Below, piece by piece: positions 24,311 to 36,190 of a stretch of DNA of 64,000 nucleotides. Position 1 is the stretch's first letter. Each line of letters starts with the position of its first letter. The notes beneath the pieces are model-generated. The model did no database searches and was not told where the DNA came from. It saw only the letters and a list, made by a program, of their open reading frames with translations. The stretch covers positions 73,357,087 to 73,421,086 of the forward strand of contig OX326956.1 in assembly GCA_946800325.1 (NCBI GenBank). Reading direction: 5' to 3'. This DNA is from Luzula sylvatica (taxonomy: Eukaryota; Streptophyta; Magnoliopsida; Poales; Juncaceae). The position numbers and the translations under genes are program-made.

Positions 24311-25560
24311 ACCAAAAAAACTGTATTTTCTGTTAATTCGGGTTCAAAATACATAATTTCCCAAATTCGTTCGCGCTGCTGTATTCCTCTCGCCGGGGCG
24401 AGCGATTTTGATATAAAAATCGTGCCATTTGGAGAAAGATTGAGAAAGCCACAATTGGACAATCTTCATATTCAATAATTCAAGAAGAAATTACAAAAAA
24501 AACTGTGTTTTTTGTTAATTCGGGTTCAAAATACGTAATTTCCCAAATTCGGCCGCGATGCTGCATACCTCTCGTCGAGGCGAGCGATTTTGATATAAAG
24601 ATCGTGCCATTTGGAGAAAGTATGAGAAAGTTACAGTGTGATAATCTTCATATTCAATAATTCAGGATGAAATTACCAAAAAAACTGTATTTTCTGTTAA
24701 TTCGGGTTCAAAATACATAATTTCCCAAATTCTATCGCGGTGCTGCTTTCCTCTCGTCGAGGCGAGCAATTTTGATATAAAGATCGTGCCATTTGGAGAA
24801 AGTATGAGAAAGTTACAATGCGATAATCTTCATATTCAATAATTCATGATGAAATTACAAAAAAAACTGTGTTTTTTGTTAATTCGGGTTCAAAATACGT
24901 AATTTCCCAAATTCGGCAGCGCTGCTGCATTCCTCTCGTCGAGGCGAGCGATTTTGATATAAAGATCATGCCATTTGGAGAAAGTATGAGAAAGTTACAA
25001 TGTGATAATCTTCATATTCAATCATTCAGGATGAAATTACCAAAAAAACTGTATTTTCTGTTAATTCGGGTTCAAAATACATAATTTCCCAAATTCGATC
25101 ACGCTGCTGTATTCCTCTCGCCGGGGCGAGCGATTTTGATATAAAAATCGTGCCATTTGGAGAAAGATTGAGAAAGCCACAATTGGACAATATTCATATT
25201 CAATAATTCAAGAAGAAATTACAAAAAAAACTGTGTTTTTTGTTAATTCGGGTTCAAAATACGTAATTTCCCAAATTCGGCCGCGCTGCTGCATTCCTCT
25301 CGTCGAGGCAAGCGATTTTCATATAAAGATCGTGCCATTTGGAGAAAGTATGAGAAAGTTACAATGTGATAATCTTCATATTCAATAATTCAGGATGAAA
25401 TTACCAAAAAAACTGTATTTTCTGTTAATTCGGGTTCAAAATACATAATTTCCCAAATTCGTCCGCGGTGCTGCATTCCTCTCGTCGAGGCGAGCGATTT
25501 TGATATAAAGATCGTGCCATTTGGAGAAAGTATGAGAAAGTTACAATGTGATAATCTTCA
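24310..25560. repeat. Satellite monomers between the 12- and 8-monomer blocks
   Basis: Only monomers, in the order B, A, C, A, B, A, C. It includes the ggcagcgctgctg end (24914), which contains the perfect 10-bp palindrome gcagcgctgc also seen near 345 and 1617. The A monomer with caagcgattttcat first appears in this half of the array at about 25308. Spacing between the flanking tcctg B monomers is 17 units. Confidence 0.7.
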
Positions 25561-26938
25561 TATTCAATAATTCATGATGAAATTACAAAAAAAACTGTGT
25601 TTTTTGTGAATTCGGGTTCAAAATACGTAATTTACCAAATTCGGCCGCGCTGCTGCATTCCTCTCGTCGAGGCGAGCGATTTTGATATAAAGATCGTGCC
25701 ATTTGGAGAAAGTATGAGAAAGTTACAATGTGATAATCTTCATATTCAATAATTCGGGATGAAATTACCAAAAAAACTGTATTTTCTGTTAATTCGGGTT
25801 CAAAATACATAATTTCCCAAATTCGTTCGCGCTGCTGTATTCCTCTCGCCGGGGCGAGCGATTTTGATATAAAAATCCTGCCATTTGGAGAAAGATTGAG
25901 AAAACCACAATTGGACAATCTTCATATTCAATAATTCAAGAAGAAATTACACAAAAAACTGTGTTTTTTGTTAATTCGGGTTCAAAATAGGTAATTTCCC
26001 AAATTCGTTCGCGGTGCTGCATTCCTCTCGTCGAGGGGAGCGATTTTGATATAAAGATCATGCCATTTGGAGAATGTATGAGAAAGTTACAATGTGATAA
26101 TCTTCATATTCAATAATTCATGATGAAATTACAAAAAAAACTGTGTTTTTTGTTAATTCGGGTTCAAAATACGTAATTTACCAAATTCGGCCGCGCTGCG
26201 GCATTCCTCTCGTCGAGGCGAGAGATTTTGATATAAAGATCGTGCCATTTGGAGAAAGTATGAGAAAGTTACAATGTGATAATCTTCATATTCAATAATT
26301 CAGGATGAAATTACAAAAAAAACTGTATTTTCTGTTAATTCGGGTCCAAAATACATAATTTCCCAAATTCGATCGCGGTGCTGCATTCCTCTCGTCGAGG
26401 TGAGCGATTTTGATATAAAGATCGTGCCATTTGGAGAAAGTATGAGAAAGTTACAATGTGATAATCTTCATATTCAATAATTCATGATGAAATTACAAAA
26501 AAAACTGTGTTTTTTGTTAATTCGGGTTCAAAATACGTAATTTCCCAAATTCGGCCGCGCTGCTGCATTCCTCTCGTCGAGCCGAGCGATTTTGATATAA
26601 AGATCATGCCATTTGGAGAAAGTATGAGAAAGTTACAATGTGATAATCTTCATATTCAATAATTCAGGATGAAATTACCAAAAAAACTGTATTTTCTGTT
26701 AATTCGGGTTCAAAATACATAATTTCCCAAATTCGATCACGCTGCTGTATTCCTCTCGCCGGGGCGAGCGATTTTGATATAAAAATCGTGCCATTTGGAG
26801 AAAGATTGAGAAATCCACAATTGGACAATATTCATATTCAATAATTCAAGAAGAAATTACAAAAAAAACTGTGTTTTTTGTTAATTCGGGTTCAAAATAC
26901 GTAATTTCCCAAATTCGGCCGCGCTGCTGCATTCCTCT

Positions 26939-27120
26939 CGTCGAGGCAAGCGATTTTCATATAAAGATCGTGCCATTTGGAGAAAGTATGAGAAAGTTAC
27001 AATGTGATAATCTTCATATTCAATAATTCATGATGAAATTACAAAAAAAACTGTGTTTTTTGTGAATTCGGGTTCAAAATACGTAATTTACCAAATTCGG
27101 CCGCGCTGCTGCATTCCTCT
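26939..27120. repeat. A/C chimeric monomer of the 8-monomer unit
   Basis: The left part is the A variant caagcgattttcat and the right part is C (catgatg, A8 run, gtgaattc, ttaccaaattc). At 25302 and 29852 the same A variant continues as A (caggatg, ttacc) and is followed by a separate C monomer. The join lies between monomer positions about 20 and 92. One monomer has therefore been lost exactly in register. Confidence 0.82.
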
Positions 27121-28394
27121 CGTCGAGGCTAGCGATTTTGATATAAAGATCGTGCCATTTGGAGAAAGTATGAGAAAGTTACAATGTGATAATCTTCATA
27201 TTCAATAATTCGGGATGAAATTACCAAAAAAACTGTATTTTCTGTTAATTCGGGTTCAAAATACATAATTTCCCAAATTCGTTCGCGCTGCTGTATTCCT
27301 CTCGCCGGGGCGAGCGATTTTGATATAAAAATCCTGCCATTTGGAGAAAGATTGAGAAAACCACAATTGGACAATCTTCATATTCAATAATTCAAGAAGA
27401 AATTACACAAAAAACTGTGTTTTTTGTTAATTCGGGTTCAAAATAGGTAATTTCCCAAATTCGTTCGCGGTGCTGCATTCCTCTCGTCAAGGGGAGCGAT
27501 TTTGATATAAAGATCATGCCATTTGGAGAAAGTATGAGAAAGTTACAATGTGATAATCTTCATATTCAATAATTCATGATGAAATTACAAAAAAAACTGT
27601 GTTTTTTGTTAATTCGGGTTCAAAATACGTAATTTACCAAATTCGGCCGCGCTGCGGCATTCCTCTCGTCGAGGCGAGAGATTTTGATATAAAGATCGTG
27701 CCATTTGGAGAAAGTATGAGAAAGTTACAATGTGATAATCTTCATATTCAATAATTCAGGATGAAATTACAAAAAAAACTGTATTTTCTGTTAATTCGGG
27801 TCCAAAATACATAATTTCCCAAATTCGATCGCGGTGCTGCATTCCTCTCGTCGAGGTGAGCGATTTTGATATAAAGATCGTGCCATTTGGAGAAAGTATG
27901 AGAAAGTTACAATGTGATAATCTTCATATTCAATAATTCATGATGAAATTACAAAAAAAACTGTGTTTTTTGTTAATTCGGGTTCAAAATACGTAATTTC
28001 CCAAATTCGGCCGCGGTGCTGCATTCCTCTCGTCGAGGCGAGCGATTTTGATATAAAGATCATGCCATTTGGAGAAAGTATGAGAAAGTTACAATGTGAT
28101 AATCTTCATATTCAATAATTCAGGATGAAATTACCAAAAAAACTGTATTTTCTGTTAATTCGGGTTCAAAATACATAATTTCCCAAATTCGATCACGCTG
28201 CTGTATTCCTCTCGCCGGGGCGAGCGATTTTGATATAAAAATCGTGCCATTTGGAGAAAGATTGAGAAAGCCACAATTGGACAATATTCATATTCAATAA
28301 TTCAAGAAGAAATTACAAAAAAAACTGTGTTTTTTGTTAATTCGGGTTCAAAATACGTAATTTCCCAAATTCGGCCGCGCTGCTGCATTCCTCT

Positions 28395-28576
28395 CGTCGA
28401 GGCAAGCGATTTTCATATAAAGATCGTGCCATTTGGAGAAAGTATGAGAAAGTTACAATGTGATAATCTTCATATTCAATAATTCATGATGAAATTACAA
28501 AAAAAACTGTGTTTTTTGTGAATTCGGGTTCAAAATACGTAATTTACCAAATTCGGCCGCGCTGCTGCATTCCTCT
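28395..28576. repeat. A/C chimeric monomer, second copy
   Basis: It has the same composition as the chimera at 26939 and lies 1456 bp downstream, so the fused monomer was amplified with the whole 8-monomer unit. Confidence 0.82.
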
Positions 28577-28758
28577 CGTCGAGGCTAGCGATTTTGATAT
28601 AAAGATCGTGCCATTTGGAGAAAGTATGAGAAAGTTACAATGTGATAATCTTCATATTCAATAATTCGGGATGAAATTACCAAAAAAACTGTATTTTCTG
28701 TTAATTCGGGTTCAAAATACATAATTTCCCAAATTCGTTCGCGCTGCTGTATTCCTCT

Positions 28759-30397
28759 CGCCGGGGCGAGCGATTTTGATATAAAAATCCTGCCATTTGG
28801 AGAAAGATTGAGAAAACCACAATTGGACAATCTTCATATTCAATAATTCAAGAAGAAATTACACAAAAAACTGTGTTTTTTGTTAATTCGGGTTCAAAAT
28901 AGGTAATTTCCCAAATTCGTTCGCGGTGCTGCATTCCTCTCGTCGAGGGGAGCGATTTTGATATAAAGATCATGCCATTTGGAGAAAGTATGACAAAGTT
29001 ACAATGTGATAATCTTCATATTCAATAATTCATGATGAAATTACAAAAAAAACTGTGTTTTTTGTTAATTCGGGTTCAAAATACGTAATTTACCAAATTC
29101 GGCCGCGCTGCGGCATTCCTCTCGTCGAGGCGAGAGATTTTGATATAAAGATCGTGCCATTTGGAAAAAGTATGAGAAAGTTACAATGTGATAATCTTCA
29201 TATTCAATAATTCAGGATGAAATTACAAAAAAAACTGTATTTTCTGTTAATTCGGGTCCAAAATACATAATTTCCCAAATTCGATCGCGGTGCTGCATTC
29301 CTCTCGTCGAGGTGAGCGATTTTGATATAAAGATCGTGCCATTTGGAGAAAGTATGAGAAAGTTACAATGTGATAATCTTCATATTCAATAATTCATGAT
29401 GAAATTACAAAAAAAAACGGTGTTTTTTGTTAATTCGGGTTCAAAATACGTAATTTCCCAAATTCGGCCGCGCTGCTGCATTCCTCTCGTCGAGGCGAGC
29501 GATTTTGATATAAAGATCATGCCATTTGGAGAAAGTATGAGAAAGTTACAATGTGATAATCTTCATATTCAATAATTCAGGATGAAATTACCAAAAAAAC
29601 TGTATTTTCTGTTAATTCGGGTTCAAAATACATAATTTCCCAAATTCGATCACGCTGCTGTATTCCTCTCGCCGGGGCGAGCGATTTTGATATAAAAATC
29701 GTGCCATTTGGAGAAAGATTGAGAAAGCCACAATTGGACAATATTCATATTCAATAATTCAAGAAGAAATTACAAAAAAAACTGTGTTTTTTGTTAATTC
29801 GGGTTCAAAATACGTAATTTCCCAAATTCGGCCGCGCTGCTGCATTCCTCTCGTCGAGGCAAGCGATTTTCATATAAAGATCGTGCCATTTGGAGAAAGT
29901 ATGAGAAAGTTACAATGTGATAATCTTCATATTCAATAATTCAGGATGAAATTACCAAAAAAACTGTATTTTCTGTTAATTCGGGTTCAAAATACATAAT
30001 TTCCCAAATTCGTTCGCGATGCTGCATTCCTCTCGTCGAGGCGAGCGATTTTGATATAAAGATCGTGCCATTTGGAGAAAGTATGAGAAAGTTACAATGT
30101 GATAATCTTCATATTCAATAATTCATGATGAAATTACAAAAAAAACTGTGTTTTTTTTGAATTCGGGTTCAAAATACGTAATTTACCAAATTCGGCCGCG
30201 CTGCTGCATTCCTCTCGTCGAGGCTAGCGATTTTGATATAAAGATCGTGCCATTTGGAGAAAGTATGAGAAAGTTACAATGTGATAATCTTCATATTCAA
30301 TAATTCGGGATGAAATTACCAAAAAAACTGTATTTTCTGTTAATTCGGGTTCAAAATACATAATTTCCCAAATTCGTTCGCGCTGCTGTATTCCTCT
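28759..30397. repeat. Nine-monomer version of the 8-monomer unit (1639 bp)
   Basis: Its first monomers match the 8-monomer copies, but A (29852) and C (30034) are present as two monomers where the shorter copies have one chimera. One extra A near 29411 gives 9 x 182 plus 1. This is the probable parent form of the 8-monomer unit. Confidence 0.75.
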
Positions 30398-31480
30398 CGC
30401 CGGGGCGAGCGATTTTGATATAAAAATCCTGCCATTTGGAGAAAGATTGAGAAAACCACAATTGGACAATCTTCATATTCAATAATTCAAGAAGAAATTA
30501 CAAAAAAAACTGTGTTTTTTGTTAATTCGGGTTCAAAATAGGTAATTTCCCAAATTCGTTCGCGGTGCTGCATTCCTCTCGTCGAGGGGAGCGATTTTGA
30601 TATAAAGATCATGCCATTTGGAGAAAGTATGAGAAAGTTACAATGTGATAATCTTCATATTCAATAATTCATGATGAAATTACAAAAAAAACTGTGTTTT
30701 TTGTTAATTCGGGTTCAAAATACGTAATTTACCAAATTCGGCCGCGCTGCGGCATTCCTCTCGTCGAGGCGAGAGATTTTGGTATAAAGATCGTGCCATT
30801 TGGAGAAAGTATGAGAAAGTTACAATGTGATAATCTTCATATTCAATAATTCAGGATGAAATTACCAAAAAAACTGTATTTTCTGTTAATTCGGGTCCAA
30901 AATACATAATTTCCCAAATTCGATCGCGGTGCTGCATTCCTCTCGTCGAGGTGAGCGATTTTGATATAAAGATCGTGCCATTTGGAGAAAGTATGAGAAA
31001 GTTACAATGTGATAATCTTCATATTCAATAATTCATGATGAAATTACAAAAAAAACTGTGTTTTTTGTTAATTCGGGTTCAAAATACGTAATTTCCCAAA
31101 TTCGGCCGCGCTGCTGCATTCCTCTCGTCGAGGCGAGTGATTTTGATATAAAGATCGTGCCATTTGGAGAAAGTATGAGAAAGTTACAATGTGATAATCT
31201 TCATATTCAATAATTCAGGATGAAATTACCAAAAAAACTGTATTTTCTGTTAATTCGGGTTCAAAATACATAATTTCCCAAATTCGTTCACGGCGCTGCA
31301 TTCCTCTCGTCGAGGCGAGCGATTTTGATATAAAGATCGTGCCATTTGGAGAAAGTATGAGAAAGTTACAATGTGATAATATTCATATTCAATAATTCAT
31401 GATGAAATTACAAAAAAAACTGTGTTTTTTGTTAATTCGTGTTCAAAATACGTAATTTCCCAAATTCGGCCATGCTGCTG
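29930..31480. repeat. Satellite monomers after the 8-monomer block
   Basis: It follows the nine-monomer offset (1639 bp) until about 31130, with cgagaga and cgaggtgagcg still in order, then diverges (cgagtgatttt, ggccatgctg). Only monomers are seen. Confidence 0.7.
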
Positions 31481-33555
31481 CATTCCTCTCGTCGAGGCGA
31501 GCGATTTTGATATAAAGATCGTGCCATTTGGAGAAAGTATGAGAAAGTTACAATGTGATAATCTTCATATTCAATAATTCAGGATGAAATTACCAAAAAA
31601 ACTGTATTTTCTGTTAATTCGGGTTCAAAATACATAATTTCCCAAATTCGTTCGCGTTGCTGTATTCCTCTCGCCGGGGCGAGCGATTTTGATATAAAAA
31701 TCGTGCCATTTGGAGAAAGATTGAGAAAGCCACAATTGGACAATCTTCATATTCAATAATTCAAGAAGAAATTACAAAAAAAACTGTGTTTTTTTGTTAA
31801 TTCGGGTTCAAAATAGGTAATTTCCCAAATTCGGCCGCGTTGCTGCATTCCTCTCGTCGAGGCGAGCGATTTTGATATAAAGATTGTGCCATTTGGAGAA
31901 AGTATGAGAAAGTTACAATGTGATAATCTTCATATTCAATAATTTAGGATGAAATTACCAAAAAAACTGTATTTTCTGTTAATTCGGGTTCAAAATACAT
32001 AATTTCCCAAATTCGTTCGCGCTGCTGTATTCCTCTCGCCGGGGCGAGCGATTTTGATATAAAAATCGTGCCATTTGGAGAAAGATTGAGAAAGCCACAA
32101 TTGGACAATCTTCATATTCAATAATTCAAGAAGAAATTACAAAAAAAACTGTGTTTTTTGTTAATTCGGGTTCAAAATACGTAATTTCCCAAATTCGGCC
32201 GCGATGCTGCATTCCTCTCGTCGAGGCGAGCGATTTTGATATAAAGATCGTGCCATTTGGAGAAAGTATGAGAAAGTTACAATGTGATAATCTTCATATT
32301 CAATAATTCAGGATGAAATTACCAAAAAAACTGTATTTTCTGTTAATTCGGGTTCAAAATACATAATTTCCCAAATTCGTTCGCGGTGCTGCTTTCCTCT
32401 CGTCGAGGCGATCGATTTTGATATAAAGATCGTGCCATTTGGAGAAAGTATGAGAAAGTTACAATGTGATAATCTTCATATTCAATAATTCATGATGAAA
32501 TTACAAAAAAAACTGTGTTTTTTGTGAATTCGGGTTCAAAATACGTAATTTACCAAATTCGGCCACGCTGCTGCATTCCTCTCGTCGAGGCGAGCGATTT
32601 TGATATAAAGATCGTGCCATTTGGAGAAAGTATGAGAAAGTTACAATGTGATAATCTTCATATTCAATAATTCAGGATGAAATTACCAAAAAAACTGTAT
32701 TTTCTGTTAATTCGGGTTCAAAATACATAATTTCCCAAATTCGTTCGCGCTGCTGTATTCCTCTCGCCGGGGCGAGCGATTTTGATATAAAAATCCTGCC
32801 ATTTGGAGAAAGATTGAGAAAGCCACAATTGGACAATCTTCATATTCAATAATTCAAGAAGAAATTACAAAAAAAACTGTGTTTTTTTGTTAATTCGGGT
32901 TCAAAATAGGTAATTTCCCAAATTCGGCCGCATTGCTGCATTCCTCTCGTCGAGGCGAGCGATTTTGATATAAAGATCGTGCCATTTGGAGAAAGTATGA
33001 GAAAGTTACAATGTGATAATCTTCATATTCAATAATTTAGGATGAAATTACCAAAAAAACTGTATTTTCTGTTAATTCGGGTTCAAAATACATAATTTCC
33101 CAAATTCGTTCGCGCTGCTGTATTCCTCTCGCCGGGGCGAGCGATTTTGATATAAAAATCGTGCCATTTGGAGAAAGATTGAGAAAGCCACAATTGGACA
33201 ATCTTCATATTCAATAATTCAAGAAGAAATTACAAAAAAAACTGTGTTTTTTGTTAATTCGGGTTCAAAATACGTAATTTCCCAAATTCGGCCGCGATGC
33301 TGCATTCCTCTCGTCGAGGCGAGCGATTTTGATATAAAGATCGTGCCATTTGGAGAAAGTATGAGAAAGTTACAATGTGATAATCTTCATATTCAATAAT
33401 TCAGGATGAAATTACCAAAAAAACTGTATTTTCTGTTAATTCGGGTTCAAAATACATAATTTCCCAAATTCGTTCGCGGTGCTGCTTTCCTCTCGTCGAG
33501 GCGATCGATTTTGATATAAAGATCGTGCCATTTGGAGAAAGTATGAGAAAGTTAC
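31480..33555. repeat. Six-monomer duplication (1093 bp), about 1.9 copies
   Basis: Tags repeat 1093 bp apart (6 x 182 plus 1): the T7 run with aataggtaattt (near 31787 and 32880), aatttaggatg (near 31942 and 33035), and the cgaggcgatcgatt start after gctgcttt (32410 and 33503). It starts near 31480 and ends near 33555, where gtgaattc is replaced by gttaattc. Confidence 0.72.
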
Positions 33556-36190
33556 AATGCGATAATCTTCATATTCAATAATTCATGATGAAATTACAAA
33601 AAAAACTGTGTTTTTTGTTAATTCGGGTTCAAAATACGTAATTTCCCAAATTCGGCCGCGTTGCTGCATTCCTCTCGTCGAGGCGAGCGATTTTGATATA
33701 AATATCATGCCATTTGGAGAATGTATGAGAAAGTTACAATGTGATAATCTTCATATTCAATAATTCAGGATGAAATTACCAAAAAAACTGTATTTTCTGT
33801 TAATTCGGGTTCAAAATACATAATTTCCCAAATTCGATCACGTTGCTGTATTCCTCTCGCCGGGGCGAGCGATTTTGATATAAAAATCGTGCCATTTGGA
33901 GAAAGATTGAGAAAGCCACAATTGGACAATCTTCATATTCAATAATTCAAGAAGAAATTACAAAAAAAACTGTGTTTTTTGTTAATTCGGGTTCAAAATA
34001 CGTAATTTCCCAAATTAGGCCGCGCTGCTGCATTACTCTCGTCGAGGCAAACGATTTTCATATAAAGATCGTGCCATTTGGAGAAAGTATGAGAAAGTTA
34101 CAATGTGATAATCTTCATATTCAATAATTCAGGATGAAATTACCAAAAAAACTGTATTTTCTGTTAATTCGGGTTCAAAATACATAATTTCCCAAATTCG
34201 TTCGCGGTGCTGCATTCCTCTCGTCGAGGCGAGCGATTTTGATATAAAGATCGTGCCATTTGGAGAAAGTATGAGAAAGTTACAATGTGATAATCTTCAT
34301 ATTCAATAATTCATGATGAAATTACAAAAAAAACTGTGTTTTTTGTGAATTCGGGTTCAAAATACGTAATTTACCAAATTCGGCCGCGCTGCTGCATTCC
34401 TCTCGTCGAGGCGAGCGATTTTGATATAAAGATCGTGCCATTTGGAGAAAGTATGAGAAAGTTACAATGTGATAATCTTCATATTCAATAATTCAGGATG
34501 AAATTACCAAAAAAACTGTATTTTCTGTTAATTCGGGTTCAAAATACATAATTTCCCAAATTCGTTCGCGCTGCTGTATTCCTCTCGCCGGGGCGAGCGA
34601 TTTTGATATAAAAATCCTGCCATTTGGAGAAAGATTGAGAAAGCCACAATTGGACAATCTTCATATTCAATAATTCAAGAAGAAATTACAAAAAAAACTG
34701 TGTTTTTTGTTAATTCGGGTTCAAAATACGTAATTTCCCAAATTCGGCCGCGCTGCTGCATTCCTCTCGTCGAGGCGAGCGATTTTGATATAAAGATCGT
34801 GCCATTTGGAGAAAGTATGAGAAAGTTACAATGTGATAATCTTCATATTCAATAATTCAGGATGAAATTACCAAAAAAACTGTATTTTCTGTTAATTCGG
34901 GTTCAAAATACATAATTTCCCAAATTCGTTCGCGATGCTGCTTTCCTCTCGTCGAGGCGATCGATTTTGATATAAAGATCGTGCCATTTGGAGAAAGTAT
35001 GAGAAAGTTACAATGCGATAATCTTCATATTCAATAATTCATGATGAAATTACAAAAAAAAACTGTGTTTTTTGTTAATTCGGGTTCAAAATACGTAATT
35101 TCCCAAATTCGGCCGCGTTGCTGCATTCCTCTCGTCGAGGCGAGCGATTTTGATATAAATATCATGCCATTTGGAGAAAGTATGAGAAAGTTACAATGTG
35201 ATAATCTTCATATTCAATAATTCAGGATGAAATTACCAAAAAAACTGTATTTTCTGTTAATTCGGGTTCAAAATACATAATTTCCCAAATTCGATCACGT
35301 TGCTGTATTCCTCTCGCCGGGGCGAGCGATTTTGATATAAAAATCGTGCCATTTGGAGAAAGATTGAGAAAGCCACAATTGGACAATCTTCATATTCAAT
35401 AATTCAAGAAGAAATTACAAAAAAAACTGTGTTTTTTGTTAATTCGGGTTCAAAATACGTAATTTCCCAAATTAGGCCGCGCTGCTGCATTACTCTCGTC
35501 GAGGCAAACGATTTTCATATAAAGATCGTGCCATTTGGAGAATGTATGAGAAAGTTACAATGTGATAATCTTCATATTCAATAATTCAGGATGAAATTAC
35601 CAAAAAAACTGTATTTTCTGTTAATTCGGGTTCAAAATACATAATTTCCCAAATTCGTTCGCGTTGCTGCATTCCTCTCGTCGAGGCGAGCGATTTTGAT
35701 ATAAAGATCGTGCCATTTGGAGAAAGTATGAGAAAGTTACAATGTGATAATCTTCATATTCAATAATTCATGATGAAATTACAAAAAAAACTGTGTTTTT
35801 TGTGAATTCGGGTTCAAAATACGTAATTTACCAAATTCGGCCGCGCTGCTGCATTCCTCTCGTCGAGGCGAGCGATTTTGATATAAAGATCGTGCCATTT
35901 GGAGAAAGTATGAGAAAGTTACAATGTGATAATCTTCATATTCAATAATTCATGATGAAATTACCAAAAAAACTGTATTTTCTGTTAATTCGGGTTCAAA
36001 ATACATAATTTCCCAAATTCGTTCGCGCTGCTGTATTCCTCTCGCCGGGGCGAGCGATTTTGATATAAAAATCCTGCCATTTGGAGAAAGATTGAGAAAG
36101 CCACAATTGGACAATCTTCATATTCAATAATTCAAGAAGAAATTACAAAAAAAACTGTGTTTTTTGTTAATTCGGGTTCAAAATACGTAA
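33180..36190. repeat. Second eight-monomer repeat (1456-1457 bp), two copies
   Basis: Tags are gcgatcgatt (33503 and 34959), ataaatatcatgcc, aattaggccgcg with gcattactc and ggcaaacgattttcat, and tcctg B monomers (34615 and 36072). The unit differs from the 8-monomer block at 25.6 kb in its marker variants, so the shared length may be coincidental. One extra A near 35051 makes one spacing 1457. Confidence 0.72.

Larger units (their letters stand above)
25560..29930. repeat. Eight-monomer higher-order repeat (1456 bp), three copies
   Basis: tcctg B monomers start at 25847, 27303 and 28759, exactly 1456 bp (8 x 182) apart. Other tags repeat with them: the cacaaaaaactg A run, cgaggggagcg, cgagaga, and the cgaggtgagcg C start. 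Class order is B, C, A, C, A, B, A/C chimera, A. The pattern ends near 29930, where the chimera is replaced by separate A and C monomers and the spacing becomes nine. Private changes include gtcgagccgag at 26577 and aaaacggtg near 29416. Confidence 0.83.
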
